Made by a program: the position numbers and the translations under genes
From: Methylophilaceae bacterium
Lineage (GTDB): Bacteria > Pseudomonadota > Gammaproteobacteria > Burkholderiales > Methylophilaceae
Direction: 5' to 3'
Assembly: GCA_017880825.1 (NCBI GenBank)
Contig: JADGRN010000084.1
Location: 1-6,388 of the forward strand
DNA: 6,388 nucleotides
The notes under the pieces: model-generated
What the model saw: the letters and a program-made list of their open reading frames with translations, nothing else
Told to the model about the DNA's origin: nothing
The model's database searches: none
Shown: positions 6,058 through 6,388 of the stretch, in pieces
How the letters are laid out: each line of letters starts with the position of its first letter
Numbering within the stretch: the first letter of the stretch is position 1

Positions 6058-6388
6058 ATGATGTTCAAACGCCACCGCATTGTTGCCTGCACTATGCTCG
6101 CAACCCTTTCTACGCCTGGTTATGCGGTCGATGCAGACGAAACCAGAAGCACGCTGCAAGACCAGCAGGAAGTCGCGGTTACTATCTACAACGGCAATCT
6201 GGCCTTGGTCAAAGACCAGCGCAAAATCAAACTCAAGATTGGCCTCAATAGCCTGGCCTTGCGTGATGTCAGTGCACAAATCCGGCCAGAGACTGCCTTG
6301 CTGCGCAGTCTCACAACGTTGGGCAGCTTCTCAGTACTGGAACAGAATTTTGATTTCGATCTGCTTACCCCGCAAAAGCTGCTGGAAA
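6058..6388 (+). CDS. Exported DUF4139-family protein, N-terminal part
   Basis: Open reading frame cut by the right edge; 110 complete codons are visible. It starts with two ATG codons in a row (6058, 6061), with GGAG (6048-6051) 6 bases before the first. Residues 1-23 look like a signal peptide: positive KRHR, a hydrophobic stretch, and GYA before likely cleavage at A23/V24. The mature part has VAVTIYNGNLALVKD and LRDVSAQIRPETALLRSL, then VLEQNFDFDLLTPQKLLE. I recognise this from bacterial proteins annotated DUF4139 domain-containing. The function is unknown; it is probably periplasmic or surface-associated. The gene starts 64 bases after yceF in the same direction with no terminator between, so co-transcription is likely. 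The domain assignment rests on the N-terminus only. Confidence 0.75.
   Translation, partial: MMFKRHRIVACTMLATLSTPGYAVDADETRSTLQDQQEVAVTIYNGNLALVKDQRKIKLKIGLNSLALRDVSAQIRPETALLRSLTTLGSFSVLEQNFDFDLLTPQKLLE

Overview
The window looks like chromosomal housekeeping DNA from a betaproteobacterium; the Nitrosomonadales/Methylophilaceae side is an inference from protein resemblance, not a proven placement. Base composition is roughly balanced by eye. Every protein recognised is a normal core protein, and there is no sign of phage, IS element, CRISPR, tRNA or rRNA.

Left part (1-1984, minus strand): the conserved fatty-acid/phospholipid cluster yceD - rpmF - plsX - fabH, read right to left and running off the left edge inside fabH. 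plsX and fabH overlap by 4 bases (ATGA). A strong intrinsic-terminator-like hairpin with a U-tract lies between rpmF and plsX, so the ribosomal-protein part is probably transcribed more than the lipid part.

Middle (1985-2036): a 52-bp divergent control region. It holds an excellent sigma70-type promoter for yceD (TTGACA, 17-bp spacer, TATCAT, minus strand). An extended -10 (TGATACAAT, plus strand) for the rightward operon is laid over the same base pairs. A TTTTG-N4-CAAAA dyad covers the yceD -35 box.

Right part (2037-6388, plus strand): pycA and pycB encode a two-subunit biotin-dependent pyruvate carboxylase (anaplerotic oxaloacetate synthesis). They are followed by a hairpin, a YceF-type Maf nucleotide pyrophosphatase, and the start of an exported DUF4139-family protein cut by the right edge. 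In E. coli yceF and yceD are direct divergent neighbours; here pycAB sits between them.

The genes work at one metabolic branch point. Pyruvate goes either to oxaloacetate (PycAB) or, via acetyl-CoA/malonyl-CoA, to fatty acids and phosphatidic acid (FabH, PlsX), and the two transcription units appear to start from overlapping promoters. I found no clearly new gene system; the most interesting material is regulatory. No stretch longer than 300 bases lacks a gene.
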